Made by a program: the position numbers and the translations under genes. A stretch of 12,907 nt of DNA, from assembly GCA_938028585.1 (NCBI GenBank), contig CALIZH010000247.1, positions 1 to 12,907 of the forward strand. The letters are read 5' to 3'. The notes under the pieces were generated by a model that had not been told where the DNA came from, did not search any database, and worked only from the letters and a program-made list of their open reading frames with translations. The DNA comes from an uncultured Actinomyces sp. (GTDB taxonomy: Bacteria; Actinomycetota; Actinomycetes; Actinomycetales; Actinomycetaceae). Positions 1 to 7,115 of this stretch are shown here, in pieces (position 1 is the stretch's first letter; each line of letters opens with the position of its first letter).

Positions 1-269
1 CGCGCCTCTTCTTGGATCAGGTGCGCAAGTTCCCCGAAGTAGGGCCACGCAAGGTTGGGGATAGCGAGCGCCAAGGTGTGTGTCTGACCTTGGCGAAGGC
101 GCTGCGCAGCAATGTTTGGCCGATAACCCAGTTGACGGATTGCATCCTCAACTGCCTTCCGCGTAGCAGGGGAGATGTGCGGAAAGTTGTTTACTACGTT
201 TGAAACCGTGCGCTGTGAGACGCCGGCAAGTTGCGCAACATCGCGCATGTTTGGCCGTGAAGATTTCAT
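1..269 (-). CDS. LacI-family transcriptional repressor, N-terminal part (cut by window edge)
   Basis: Only the first 89 residues lie in the window. They begin MKSSRPNMRDVAQLAGVS and continue with QRTVSNVVNN and then the Pro-His-Ile-Ser-Pro-Ala-Thr-Arg stretch. This is the helix-turn-helix plus hinge region of the LacI/GalR family, residues about 8-55, including the GYRPN hinge motif. The following segment (THTLALAIPNLAWPYFGELA) is the start of the periplasmic-binding-like ligand domain. The ATG at 269 is preceded on the minus strand by a GGAG ribosome binding site about 5 bases upstream. The gene is divergent from the glycosidase and sugar ABC transporter operon, so by the usual logic of the family it represses that operon until a sugar ligand is bound. 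The ligand is unknown and the remaining three quarters of the protein is outside the window. Confidence 0.94.
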   Translation of the reverse strand, partial: MKSSRPNMRDVAQLAGVSQRTVSNVVNNFPHISPATRKAVEDAIRQLGYRPNIAAQRLRQGQTHTLALAIPNLAWPYFGELAHLIQEEA

Positions 270-410
270 GTGCGTCTCCATAAAGTGTTGTTAACGCCGA
301 TCTCATCAGGGATTACTGCTTCAGTCTACTGAAAATTCTGGTTGGCTGCTGAGGAATTCTCATTAATTTGCTACGTTGCAATTCTGTGGCAAATCATGCA
401 TGATGATCCC
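270..410. promoter_or_regulatory. Divergent control region between lacI-type gene and glycosidase operon
   Basis: This 141-bp spacer must hold promoters for both directions. Two short palindromes stand out. One is TTCAGT-CT-ACTGAA at 320-333. The other is ATCATGCATGAT at 393-404, a perfect 12-bp palindrome that overlaps the possible upstream start codon of the glycosidase. A weak plus-strand promoter can be proposed with -35 TTGGCT (342-347), a 16-base spacer and -10 TAATTT (364-369). Either palindrome is a candidate operator for the divergent LacI protein, but neither has the central CG typical of many LacI-family operators. The identification as operators is inference. Confidence 0.45.
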
Positions 411-2336
411 ATGAAGGTCAACGTAGACACTTTCGATGCATGGAGTGACGCGAATTATCCGCGCCCGGATCTCTGTCGTGAATCCTGGCTGAATCTCAAT
501 GGCCAGTGGTCCTTCACCACAGATTCACGTGATGAGGGACTTACTCTGGGCTGGTACCTCCCCGGAGTCACCTTCTCCAAGACGATTACTGTCCCCTTCC
601 CGCCCGGAAGCCCGGACAGTGGGTGGAGCGGGGAACGATCCGATGTCGTCTGGTACCGGCGCACCATTACCCCTGAAGACATTCAGCGGGCAGGTGCTGA
701 TAACACTTCCTCGCGCCAGCATCTGCGTATTCATTTCGAAGCGGTTGATTTTACCTGTGATGTCTGGATTAACGGCCGTCACCATATGCACCACGAAGGT
801 GGGTATACGCCCTTCACCATCACCGTTGATTCATCCGATTATTTGGATGAAGGCCTTGAACTCGTCGTCCGCGCACAGGACCGCCTTGACGCAGTGGATC
901 AGCCGCGCGGCAAACAAGACTGGCAAGAAAACCCCCACGGTATTTGGTATCACTCGGTCGTCGGAATCTGGCGCGATGTCTGGATGGAAGTTGTCCCCGA
1001 AGGCTACATTGAGTCACTGACCTGGTCTTGGGATATTGAGAATGCTCAAGTCACCTGCGATATCGCACTATCGGGTCTGCGTGAAGTCAGCGGAGACATC
1101 GACCCGATTGAGGCCAGTTTGACCCTTGAACTTGCGGGCGAAACCCTGGCTGCAAGTATGGTCCGGATGCGCTCGCGTTCCCTTCGCCTCGTCGCTCAAA
1201 TCCCCGGGCTGGCAAACCGACAGGAATGGGGGCGCTTACTGTGGTCACCCGCCCACCCCAACCTCATCAATGCGCGGATCTGCGTTGGTGATGACGAGGT
1301 TGTTTCCTACGTCGGTATCCGCGATGTCAGCCTTTCGCATCGCTATTTGGAAATCAACCACCAGCCCACCTACCTGCGCGGTGTTCTGGACCAGGGCTAC
1401 TGGCCCTCGTCCTACTTCACTGCCCCCAGTCCACAGGCCTTGAAGGCGGATCTGGAACTGGCCCGCGATATGGGCTTCAACTTCGTCCGTATCCACGAGA
1501 GAAGTGCGGATCGACGCACACTGACGTGGGCTGATCGCATGGGAATGATGGTGTGGGGAGAATCTGCATCCGCCTATGCCTTTAGTGACCGGGCAGTCAC
1601 CGTGACCACGCAGGAATGGCACGATCTGGTTTTACGCGATCGCAACCATCCCAGCCTGATTGTGTGGGTGCCCTTCAATGAAAGCTGGGGAGTGGACCTG
1701 ATCGTCACCTCACCAAAGCAGCAGGCCTTCGTGCGCTCGGTCGTTGCTTTAACCGAAGCACTTGATGGAACTCGTCCGGTCATCGCCAACGATGGCTGGG
1801 AGCAGCTAGAGACTCCGATCGTGACGACTCACGACTATGGCGTCTATGGTGAGCAACTCCGCGTCAACTACGCCGATCGTGAATCGATTGCAGAGCTGGT
1901 TAACGGAGTGGGCCCGCAAGGACGCAAGATCCTACTTGGCGAAGCCTGGAGCGATGATCGCCCCGTTATGGTCACGGAGTTCGGTGGGATTTCGCTGCCT
2001 CTGGATGCAGAGGATGCGTGGGGCTATGCAGTTGTCCCCACTGTCGAGGCCTATGAGGAGCGCGTGAGCGGGCTTTTCGATGCTCTTGAATCCTCGCCCA
2101 TTCTGGCTGGCTTCTGCTACACGCAACTGACGGATACCCGTCAGGAAACCAACGGCCTCGCCGACGAAAATCGCAATCCCAAGCTTCCATTGGAGGTTAT
2201 CCGAGGATTTGTCACCAGTTCTGCTCGCCAGAGCGGGCAAATCCGGCCTCGCACGATTGTCGAGGCCAGTGCGGTGCTTGGCACCGATGAGCGAAGCGCC
2301 GTTTCACGGGCCTTTGAAGGTGATCGCGATGCCTAA
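411..2336 (+). CDS. Glycoside hydrolase family 2 protein (beta-galactosidase/beta-glucuronidase-like, substrate unassigned)
   Basis: Predicted intracellular exo-glycosidase of 641 residues. An N-terminal jelly-roll sugar-binding domain (about 10-190) is followed by an immunoglobulin-like domain (about 195-310) and a TIM barrel starting near residue 320 (YLRGVLDQG). The acid/base Glu424 lies in WVPFNESWG, and the nucleophile Glu523 lies in VMVTEFGG. The FCYTQLTD...NGLADENRNPK segment near the C-terminus is typical of a GH2 subgroup often annotated as beta-galactosidase. The Asn-x-Lys carboxylate-binding motif of UidA-type glucuronidases is not seen there, so glucuronidase activity is less likely. 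No signal peptide is present. The ATG at 411 was chosen because family similarity begins just after it. An in-frame ATG at 396 is possible, and neither has a clear ribosome binding site. The gene overlaps the downstream permease by 8 bases, so it is probably the first gene of the operon and cleaves the imported sugar. Confidence 0.92.
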   Translation: MKVNVDTFDAWSDANYPRPDLCRESWLNLNGQWSFTTDSRDEGLTLGWYLPGVTFSKTITVPFPPGSPDSGWSGERSDVVWYRRTITPEDIQRAGADNTSSRQHLRIHFEAVDFTCDVWINGRHHMHHEGGYTPFTITVDSSDYLDEGLELVVRAQDRLDAVDQPRGKQDWQENPHGIWYHSVVGIWRDVWMEVVPEGYIESLTWSWDIENAQVTCDIALSGLREVSGDIDPIEASLTLELAGETLAASMVRMRSRSLRLVAQIPGLANRQEWGRLLWSPAHPNLINARICVGDDEVVSYVGIRDVSLSHRYLEINHQPTYLRGVLDQGYWPSSYFTAPSPQALKADLELARDMGFNFVRIHERSADRRTLTWADRMGMMVWGESASAYAFSDRAVTVTTQEWHDLVLRDRNHPSLIVWVPFNESWGVDLIVTSPKQQAFVRSVVALTEALDGTRPVIANDGWEQLETPIVTTHDYGVYGEQLRVNYADRESIAELVNGVGPQGRKILLGEAWSDDRPVMVTEFGGISLPLDAEDAWGYAVVPTVEAYEERVSGLFDALESSPILAGFCYTQLTDTRQETNGLADENRNPKLPLEVIRGFVTSSARQSGQIRPRTIVEASAVLGTDERSAVSRAFEGDRDA

Positions 2337-3399
2337 AGCCCGGGTTCTCCGTCGGTGGGCAACGAACTTCGCTTTCACCCTGCCCTTCCTGATTTTCTAC
2401 GGGGTCTTCATCCTCTTTCCCGTGGTCCAAGCGATTCTGATGTCCTTCTTTGAATGGGATCTGCTGGGTAGCACCCGGGAATGGATCGGGCTTGAAAACT
2501 ACACCCACATGCTCGGCGGTACCGGCCTGGTCTGGGACGTCACTTCGATGTGGCTTATCCGGGTGCTGTGCTTGGCCTGCGGAGTGTATGTGGCCATCAA
2601 GGCAGTGCGTGAAGGTGACCTCAACTCAGGACGCATTCTGTTGATCGTCACTCTGGTCGGCGCAGCGATTCTCTTGGGAATCCACCCTGGAGATGGTGGT
2701 TCCTGGTCTGATCCGCGTTTCTGGAACGCGATGATGAACACCGCGGTCTTTACCCTGGTGTCGACCCCCATCATCGTTGGACTCGGCCTGATCTACGCGC
2801 TTCTCCTTCAGCGTGGTGGGAAAGCCTCTGCGTTCTATCGCGCGGCATTCTTCGTCCCCTATGTTCTTCCGGTTTCGGTGGCCACGCTGATCTGGGGCTA
2901 TATGCTCAACCCCTCGAGAGGCATTGTCGCGCGCTTCACCGAATACATGGGATGGGGAACCATTGCGTGGCTCTCGGATCCCAAATGGGCAATGTCTGCA
3001 ATCGTTGTGACGACCGTGTGGTGGACCGTTGGATTCAACCTCATCCTCTTCGGTGCGGGATTGCAAGACATTGATCCGACTTTGTACGAGGCCGCAAGCT
3101 TGGACGGCGCGAATTCTTTCCAAAAGTTTGTCAGCATCACCCTTCCCGGTCTGCGCCACGCAACGGTACTGGTCCTCGTCACCCAGATCATCGCCTCGTT
3201 CCAGATCTTTGGTCAGGTCAACATCATGACGGCCGGAGGCCCGGGCGGTACGACCGATGTTCTGGTGCGCTACATCTATCAGACCGGTTTCAGAGACACT
3301 CAACTTGGCTATGCCTCGGCAATGTCCCTGGTGCTCTTCGTCCTGATGGTCTTCATCTCTTTGATCCAATTCCTGATCTCACGGCAAAGGAGCCGCTGA
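2329..3399 (+). CDS. CUT1 sugar ABC transporter permease, MalF/LacF type, with two-helix insert
   Basis: Integral membrane subunit of 356 residues. The first helix is at about 17-38 (FTLPFLIFYGVFILFPVVQ) and the core permease domain runs from about 128 to 350. The EAA loop, which contacts the ATPase, is at 253-275 (YEAASLDGANS...TLPGL). The TAGGPGGTTD segment at 301-310 is a common MalF/UgpA-type signature. Family members are usually about 290-310 residues long. This one is longer because residues 65-127 interrupt the normal GLENYTxxL...DPRFWNAxxNT sequence and add two hydrophobic helices, about 75-93 and 102-119. The ATG at 2329 has GAAGG at 2316-2320, eight bases upstream, and overlaps the glycosidase stop, which indicates translational coupling. 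The next permease starts one base after this stop. The substrate is unknown. Confidence 0.93.
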   Translation: MPKARVLRRWATNFAFTLPFLIFYGVFILFPVVQAILMSFFEWDLLGSTREWIGLENYTHMLGGTGLVWDVTSMWLIRVLCLACGVYVAIKAVREGDLNSGRILLIVTLVGAAILLGIHPGDGGSWSDPRFWNAMMNTAVFTLVSTPIIVGLGLIYALLLQRGGKASAFYRAAFFVPYVLPVSVATLIWGYMLNPSRGIVARFTEYMGWGTIAWLSDPKWAMSAIVVTTVWWTVGFNLILFGAGLQDIDPTLYEAASLDGANSFQKFVSITLPGLRHATVLVLVTQIIASFQIFGQVNIMTAGGPGGTTDVLVRYIYQTGFRDTQLGYASAMSLVLFVLMVFISLIQFLISRQRSR

Positions 3400-3400
3400 C

Positions 3401-4228
3401 ATGCGCGAGAAACTCAAGTCGTGCGGCTACCACGTCGTCATGATGGCACTTGCTCTGCTGTGGCTTATTCCGCTGCTGTGGACGCTGGTGATCTCTTTGA
3501 GTTCGAACTCGTCATTGAAGACGAACTCGCAGATCCTCATGCCCACAGAACCGACTCTGTCGAACTATGCCGATGTTTTCCGGACTGGCTTGGCTGGTCG
3601 TTGGTTCCTCAACTCGATGATCGTCTCGATCACTGCCACGGTTATTACGGTGATCATCTGCGCTGCTGCCGGTTATGCATTCGCGAAGCTTCCCTTCCCC
3701 GGGCGAACCATTGTTTACGGACTGACCTTGGCCGGAATGATGGTTCCCAAAGAAGCGATGTTCGTTCCCCTGTTCATGATGTTTTCCGAGGCCGGGCTGG
3801 CGAATTCCTATATTGCGCTGATTTTCCCCCGGGTTGCCTTCCCCTTGGGCGTGTTCATCATGACTCAGTTCTTCTCGCAGGTGCCCAGCGAAATGGAGGA
3901 AGCCGCGCAGGTTGATGGGGCTTCACCCGTGAGGATTTTCTTCTCCATCATGGTGCCCCTTGCGCGACCGGCTCTGATCGCGCTTGCGACCTTCTCCTTC
4001 GTTCAAACCTGGAATGACTACCTGTGGCCATTGGTCTCGGCGACAAAGCCCGAAATGTTCACGGTGACGACCGGTTTGGCCTCCCTGCAGGGAACATTCG
4101 CACAATCGACGGAATTGGGTTCGCTTATGGCCCGAGGAATTGTCGGTGCGGCGCCCCTGCTCATCGTCTTCCTGCTGCTTCAGAAGTATCTGATCCGAGG
4201 AATCTCACTATCCAGTGGCGATAAGTAG
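3401..4228 (+). CDS. CUT1 sugar ABC transporter permease, MalG type
   Basis: Second membrane subunit of the sugar importer, 275 residues, the normal length for this family. About six membrane helices are visible (10-32, 72-95, 106-127, 136-158, 188-208, 243-262). The EAA loop for the ATPase is at 164-190 (EMEEAAQVDGA...MVPLARPAL). The WNDYLWP motif at 204-210 is characteristic of MalG-like proteins. The start ATG at 3401 follows the upstream permease stop after one base and has a good AAAGGAG ribosome binding site at 3386-3392. With the preceding permease it would form the heterodimeric channel. No ATP-binding protein gene lies next to it, which is common for CUT1 importers of actinobacteria that share an MsiK-type ATPase. 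Confidence 0.95.
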   Translation: MREKLKSCGYHVVMMALALLWLIPLLWTLVISLSSNSSLKTNSQILMPTEPTLSNYADVFRTGLAGRWFLNSMIVSITATVITVIICAAAGYAFAKLPFPGRTIVYGLTLAGMMVPKEAMFVPLFMMFSEAGLANSYIALIFPRVAFPLGVFIMTQFFSQVPSEMEEAAQVDGASPVRIFFSIMVPLARPALIALATFSFVQTWNDYLWPLVSATKPEMFTVTTGLASLQGTFAQSTELGSLMARGIVGAAPLLIVFLLLQKYLIRGISLSSGDK

Positions 4229-4335
4229 GCATCGCCACCTGCGCCACACGCCTGATCGTCACTGCCGGGAAAGGGAAACTCGGCCTCGGCAATGAGGATC
4301 TTACCCACACGAAAACTCACCATTCACCACACAAC

Positions 4336-4341
4336 GAAAGG
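4336..4341 (+). promoter_or_regulatory. Ribosome binding site deciding the binding-protein start
   Basis: GAAAGG lies seven bases before the ATG at 4349 but only one base before the in-frame ATG at 4343, and it lies within the reading frame if the earlier ATG at 4292 were used. The spacing favours 4349, which also gives a compact lipoprotein signal peptide. Confidence 0.6.
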
Positions 4342-4348
4342 CATGACA

Positions 4349-5731
4349 ATGCGACAAGGACGCGCACTGACACGTCACGCGGGAATCGGTGCATGCGCAC
4401 TGGCGACGACCGCGCTCTTTGTACTCACCGGATGTGGAGTGAACTCCGCCTCCTCCTCAAAGACTGTTGACGGAGCGGCAATTGCTTCCGTCAGCGATGA
4501 CGACCTCAAGGGAACTACCATCACCATGGCTCGCTTCTTCGGCGACTGCCAGGAAAAGACCGATGGCGTTACTGACCTGTCCAAGGCCAACAGTGAATGC
4601 ACGGCTATTTCGATCCTCACCAATAAGTTCAATGCAGAGAACAAGTGGGGAATCAAGGTTGAGCGTATGGGCGGCGCCTCGTGGCACAGCTACTACGACT
4701 CGCTCAATGCCGCTCTGGCCTCGTCGGATCGCCCCGACGTGGCAATCATGCACGGCTCCAACCTGCCCGACTACGCTGCCAAGGGCCTGCTCATGGAGGT
4801 GCCCGATGGAGTGGGCATCGACCTTTCCGGCTCGACGAAGCCTGCTTTGGAAGCTGTGACCTACAAGGATAAGAAGTGGGCAGTTCCATTCGACACCCAC
4901 GCCATCATCAGCCACCTGAACATGGATATCCTCTCCCAGGCTGGATTGGTCGGTGAGGATGGCACCTACAAGCTTCCGACTTCGCCCGATGAGCTCCTTG
5001 CTCACGCAAAGGCCGTGAAGGAAAAGACCGGAAAGAACTACATCGATATCGCCCTGTCGAAGGATCCGATGGGCGAGCGCTTGTGGATGACTCTGGTCCA
5101 GCAGCAGGGCTCGGACATTATTTCCGCAGACGGCACCAAGGCGAATATGAACTCGCCTGAGGCGAAGACCTCGTTGGAATTCATCAACACCCTGGTCAAG
5201 GAAGGCTACACGACCGTCAACCATGACTACGATGCCTCGGTTCAGGGCTTCCTGCGTGGTGAATCAGCAGTGATGTACAACGGTGTGTGGTCGGTGAACC
5301 AGTTCACCGCTGAAGCGCCCTTCAAGTACGAGACCAGCGATGCGCTCATGCTCTTCAAGGACAAGGCAACCTGGGCAAACTCCCACGTGTGGACCGTTCC
5401 CGTCTCGGCCAAGCCCGATGCGAAGAAGTACCGTGCGGCTTTCGAATTCGCCAAGTTCCTTAATGAGCACACCGGCGACTGGGCGATCGCGACCGGTCAC
5501 ATGCCTGCAACTCAGAAGGCACTGGACTCGAGCGAGTACCTGAATGCTCCGCACCGCTCGCAGTACCTGAAGACCGCGACGACCTACGCTCGCATGGCAC
5601 CGCGCGTCGAGGCCTGGCCGAAGATCGCTGACCAGATTCAGGAACAGATCGAGGCCACCTGGCTGAACGGAGCTGCAGTCGATTCGACTCTGGACAAGCT
5701 GCAGGAAACTGCTAGCTCTTCACTGAAGTAG
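4349..5731 (+). CDS. Sugar ABC transporter substrate-binding lipoprotein (SBP_bac_1 family)
   Basis: Extracellular solute-binding protein of 460 residues, anchored in the cytoplasmic membrane. The signal peptide has a basic start (MRQGRALTRH), a hydrophobic core and the lipobox LTGC, with the lipidated cysteine at residue 29. The mature part has the alternating two-lobe pattern of MalE-like proteins, for example DRPDVAIMHGSNLPDYAAKGLL, the hinge-like WAVPFDTHAI and FLRGESAVMYNGVWSV. Two extra cysteines, Cys67 and Cys84, flank an insert after the first strand and could form a disulfide outside the cell. The gene follows the two permeases after a 120-base spacer, which holds only a weak hairpin (about 4264-4285), and it is followed by a strong hairpin. 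It should deliver the substrate to the two permeases. The sugar cannot be deduced. Confidence 0.94.
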   Translation: MRQGRALTRHAGIGACALATTALFVLTGCGVNSASSSKTVDGAAIASVSDDDLKGTTITMARFFGDCQEKTDGVTDLSKANSECTAISILTNKFNAENKWGIKVERMGGASWHSYYDSLNAALASSDRPDVAIMHGSNLPDYAAKGLLMEVPDGVGIDLSGSTKPALEAVTYKDKKWAVPFDTHAIISHLNMDILSQAGLVGEDGTYKLPTSPDELLAHAKAVKEKTGKNYIDIALSKDPMGERLWMTLVQQQGSDIISADGTKANMNSPEAKTSLEFINTLVKEGYTTVNHDYDASVQGFLRGESAVMYNGVWSVNQFTAEAPFKYETSDALMLFKDKATWANSHVWTVPVSAKPDAKKYRAAFEFAKFLNEHTGDWAIATGHMPATQKALDSSEYLNAPHRSQYLKTATTYARMAPRVEAWPKIADQIQEQIEATWLNGAAVDSTLDKLQETASSSLK

Positions 5732-5766
5732 CGAGGGGCAGCTGCTGCTCGTAGTAGCGCAGAGTA

Positions 5767-5800
5767 GCCGGGGGTGAAGGCGTGAGCCTTTGCCCCCGGC
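5767..5800 (+). terminator. Hairpin terminator of the sugar operon
   Basis: GCCGGGGG (5767-5774) pairs with CCCCCGGC (5793-5800), and an inner stem AAGGC/GCCTT extends it around a GTGA loop. It begins 35 bases after the binding-protein stop codon. No clear U-tract follows, as in many high-GC actinobacterial terminators. Confidence 0.75.
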
Positions 5801-5823
5801 ATACGTTTGTGCTGTCCGCTCTT

Positions 5824-5905
5824 GCCCCCCTCCACACGAAGTCGCGAAATGACACAGCTTATACCCTGTGTCTTTTGCCGACTTCGTGTGTCATTTGCGG
5901 GGGGG
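5824..5905. repeat. Imperfect inverted repeat with 25-bp arms and a 20-bp subrepeat
   Basis: The arm 5833-5857 pairs with 5866-5890 at 22 of 25 positions around an 8-base loop (CTTATACC). The arms are flanked by a C-run (5825-5830) and a complementary G-run (5899-5905). Each arm is built from the same two modules, CGAAGTCG and CAAAWGACACA or a close variant. On the minus strand GCAAATGACACA (5898 to 5887) recurs as GCAAAAGACACA (5878 to 5867) with a 20-base period. It lies between two convergent genes, so it may end transcription from both sides. The modular construction also suggests a dispersed intergenic repeat. Confidence 0.75.
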
Positions 5906-5934
5906 AGGGAGGCACGAGGCGTCGCACCGAGCGA

Positions 5935-6963
5935 TCAAGCGAAGAGCCTCTCCAAGTCGGGTGTCCACGGCTCTTGTGGAAGTGCTCGTAGCGTCTCGAC
6001 GTCCATCGATTCAAGAAGCTGCGAGGCCGAGTGAACCCCTTCAACGCCCATCGAACGAGCTAGAACCTCGATGATCTGGGCGATGCTCACTCCTTGCTCT
6101 GCCAGTTCTTCGATGGTCACTGCGCCGTCACGCTTGGCTAGGCGTGCCCCCGAGGCAGACAACACCAGCGGAACGTGAACGTAGGTGACCTCAGGGTAGC
6201 CGAGCAATCGTGCAAGTACAGCTTGGCCGGGGGACTGAGATAAGAGATCATCTCCGCGAACGACCTGATCGACGCCTTGGAAGGCGTCATCGACAACGAC
6301 CGCCAAGTTATAGGCAGGGGCGCCGTCAGAGCGCTGAATAACGAAATGGTCAACGGGCCCCGTGTAATCGCCGAAATACTCATCATGGACAGTCCACTCG
6401 GCAACGGGAGCTTTCAAACGCAACGCGGGACGGCGCCCTTCGGCGGCAAATTCTTCACGCTTTCGGCTGATTTCGGCCTCGCTCAGGTGCAGGCAGGTCC
6501 CGGGGTAGTGTCCCGGTGGAACGTGAGGGGCGGAAGAGGCCTCGCGAATGTCCTTACGCGAGCAGAAGCACTCGAAAGCGTAACCCTCGTGGAAGAGGCG
6601 CGCGACGGCCTCGTCGTGGACCTGCGCGCGAGAGGACTGGATCAGTACCCCGCCATCCCAATCGATTCCCAGTGCGGTTAGCTCGTCGATTTGGCGTTGC
6701 GTGGAGCCCGAGCGCACGCGATCGATGTCCTCGATTCGCAGGACGAACTTCCTTCCGGTCGTGCGCGCCCACATCCACGCCAGCAGCGCCGTGCGGAGGT
6801 TCCCCAGGTGCAGGTCGCCGCTGGGGGAGGGAGCGAAGCGTCCCGCACCAGTTGCGTGCAGCGCAGTTTCTCCCATTGCCGAGGCCGTGCTCGCGAGGGT
6901 TGGAAAGGCGGAGTTTTCCGCACCATTGCTGGGATGGGAAGAAAAAGGTGCCGCAGTTGCCAT
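5935..6963 (-). CDS. gluQ: Glutamyl-Q tRNA(Asp) synthetase
   Basis: Activates glutamate and attaches it to the queuosine base at position 34 of tRNA(Asp). The 342 residues contain the catalytic core of a glutamyl-tRNA synthetase but lack the C-terminal anticodon-binding domain, which separates GluQ from the full-length enzyme of about 490 residues. The HIGH-like motif is HLGN (52-55, in PSPSGDLHLGN). RIEDIDRVR follows at 76-84. A zinc site of the GluQ type is formed by Cys132, Cys134, Tyr153 and Cys157. The KMSKS-like motif is LAKRDG (275-280). Similarity begins near residue 38, so the first 29-37 residues are an unusual extension. An ATG at 6876 (residue 30) is a good alternative start, and neither start has a strong ribosome binding site. 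The gene is convergent with the sugar operon and divergent from the fluC pair. GluQ normally requires queuosine-modified tRNA in the cell. Confidence 0.93.
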   Translation of the reverse strand: MATAAPFSSHPSNGAENSAFPTLASTASAMGETALHATGAGRFAPSPSGDLHLGNLRTALLAWMWARTTGRKFVLRIEDIDRVRSGSTQRQIDELTALGIDWDGGVLIQSSRAQVHDEAVARLFHEGYAFECFCSRKDIREASSAPHVPPGHYPGTCLHLSEAEISRKREEFAAEGRRPALRLKAPVAEWTVHDEYFGDYTGPVDHFVIQRSDGAPAYNLAVVVDDAFQGVDQVVRGDDLLSQSPGQAVLARLLGYPEVTYVHVPLVLSASGARLAKRDGAVTIEELAEQGVSIAQIIEVLARSMGVEGVHSASQLLESMDVETLRALPQEPWTPDLERLFA

Positions 6964-7115
6964 ATCCCAAGACTAACCTTGAAGACGTGGAAGAACGAAG
7001 AGATCGCGGACGCGGCGCGGCAGAGGGAAGCACTTCAGCGTGCGGGACGAACGCGTCAGGCTGCGTGGGGACAGATGCGTCACAGCGCACGGGAACAGGC
7101 ACACTAGGCAGTGCC
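6964..7115. other. Spacer between gluQ and fluC genes
   Basis: This 152-base spacer must carry divergent promoters, but I cannot assign -35/-10 pairs with confidence. The right end is rich in inverted repeats: GGCAC (7098-7102) with GTGCC (7111-7115), ATGCGT (7075-7080) with ACGCAT (7125-7130), and GTCAC (7079-7083) with GTGAC (7116-7120). I do not see the conserved pattern of the fluoride (crcB) riboswitch. Confidence 0.4.

Noticed and set aside
12..203. Open frame on the plus strand over the lacI gene
   Set aside because: It is the antisense shadow of the LacI helix-turn-helix coding sequence and resembles no known protein.
499..1020. Open frame of 173 codons inside the glycosidase gene
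   Set aside because: The overlapping frame encodes a complete GH2 sugar-binding domain; this one has no recognisable family pattern.
2626..3369. Antisense open frame of 247 codons opposite the first permease
   Set aside because: Its composition (many His, Arg, Gln and Glu) is that of a reverse complement of a membrane protein gene.
4264..4285. Terminator between the second permease and the sugar-binding protein
   Set aside because: The stem is about six base pairs including a G-T pair and has no U-tract; it is too weak to call.
4457..5224. Antisense open frame of 255 codons opposite the sugar-binding protein
   Set aside because: Shadow of a well-supported lipoprotein gene; no family pattern or convincing ribosome binding site.
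5833..5898. CRISPR array
   Set aside because: The repeat modules are inverted and only 20 bases apart, without unique spacers or cas genes.
6516..7115. Upstream extension of the first fluC reading frame
   Set aside because: This part is antisense to gluQ and Arg-rich with no domain; FluC similarity begins only after about 7130.
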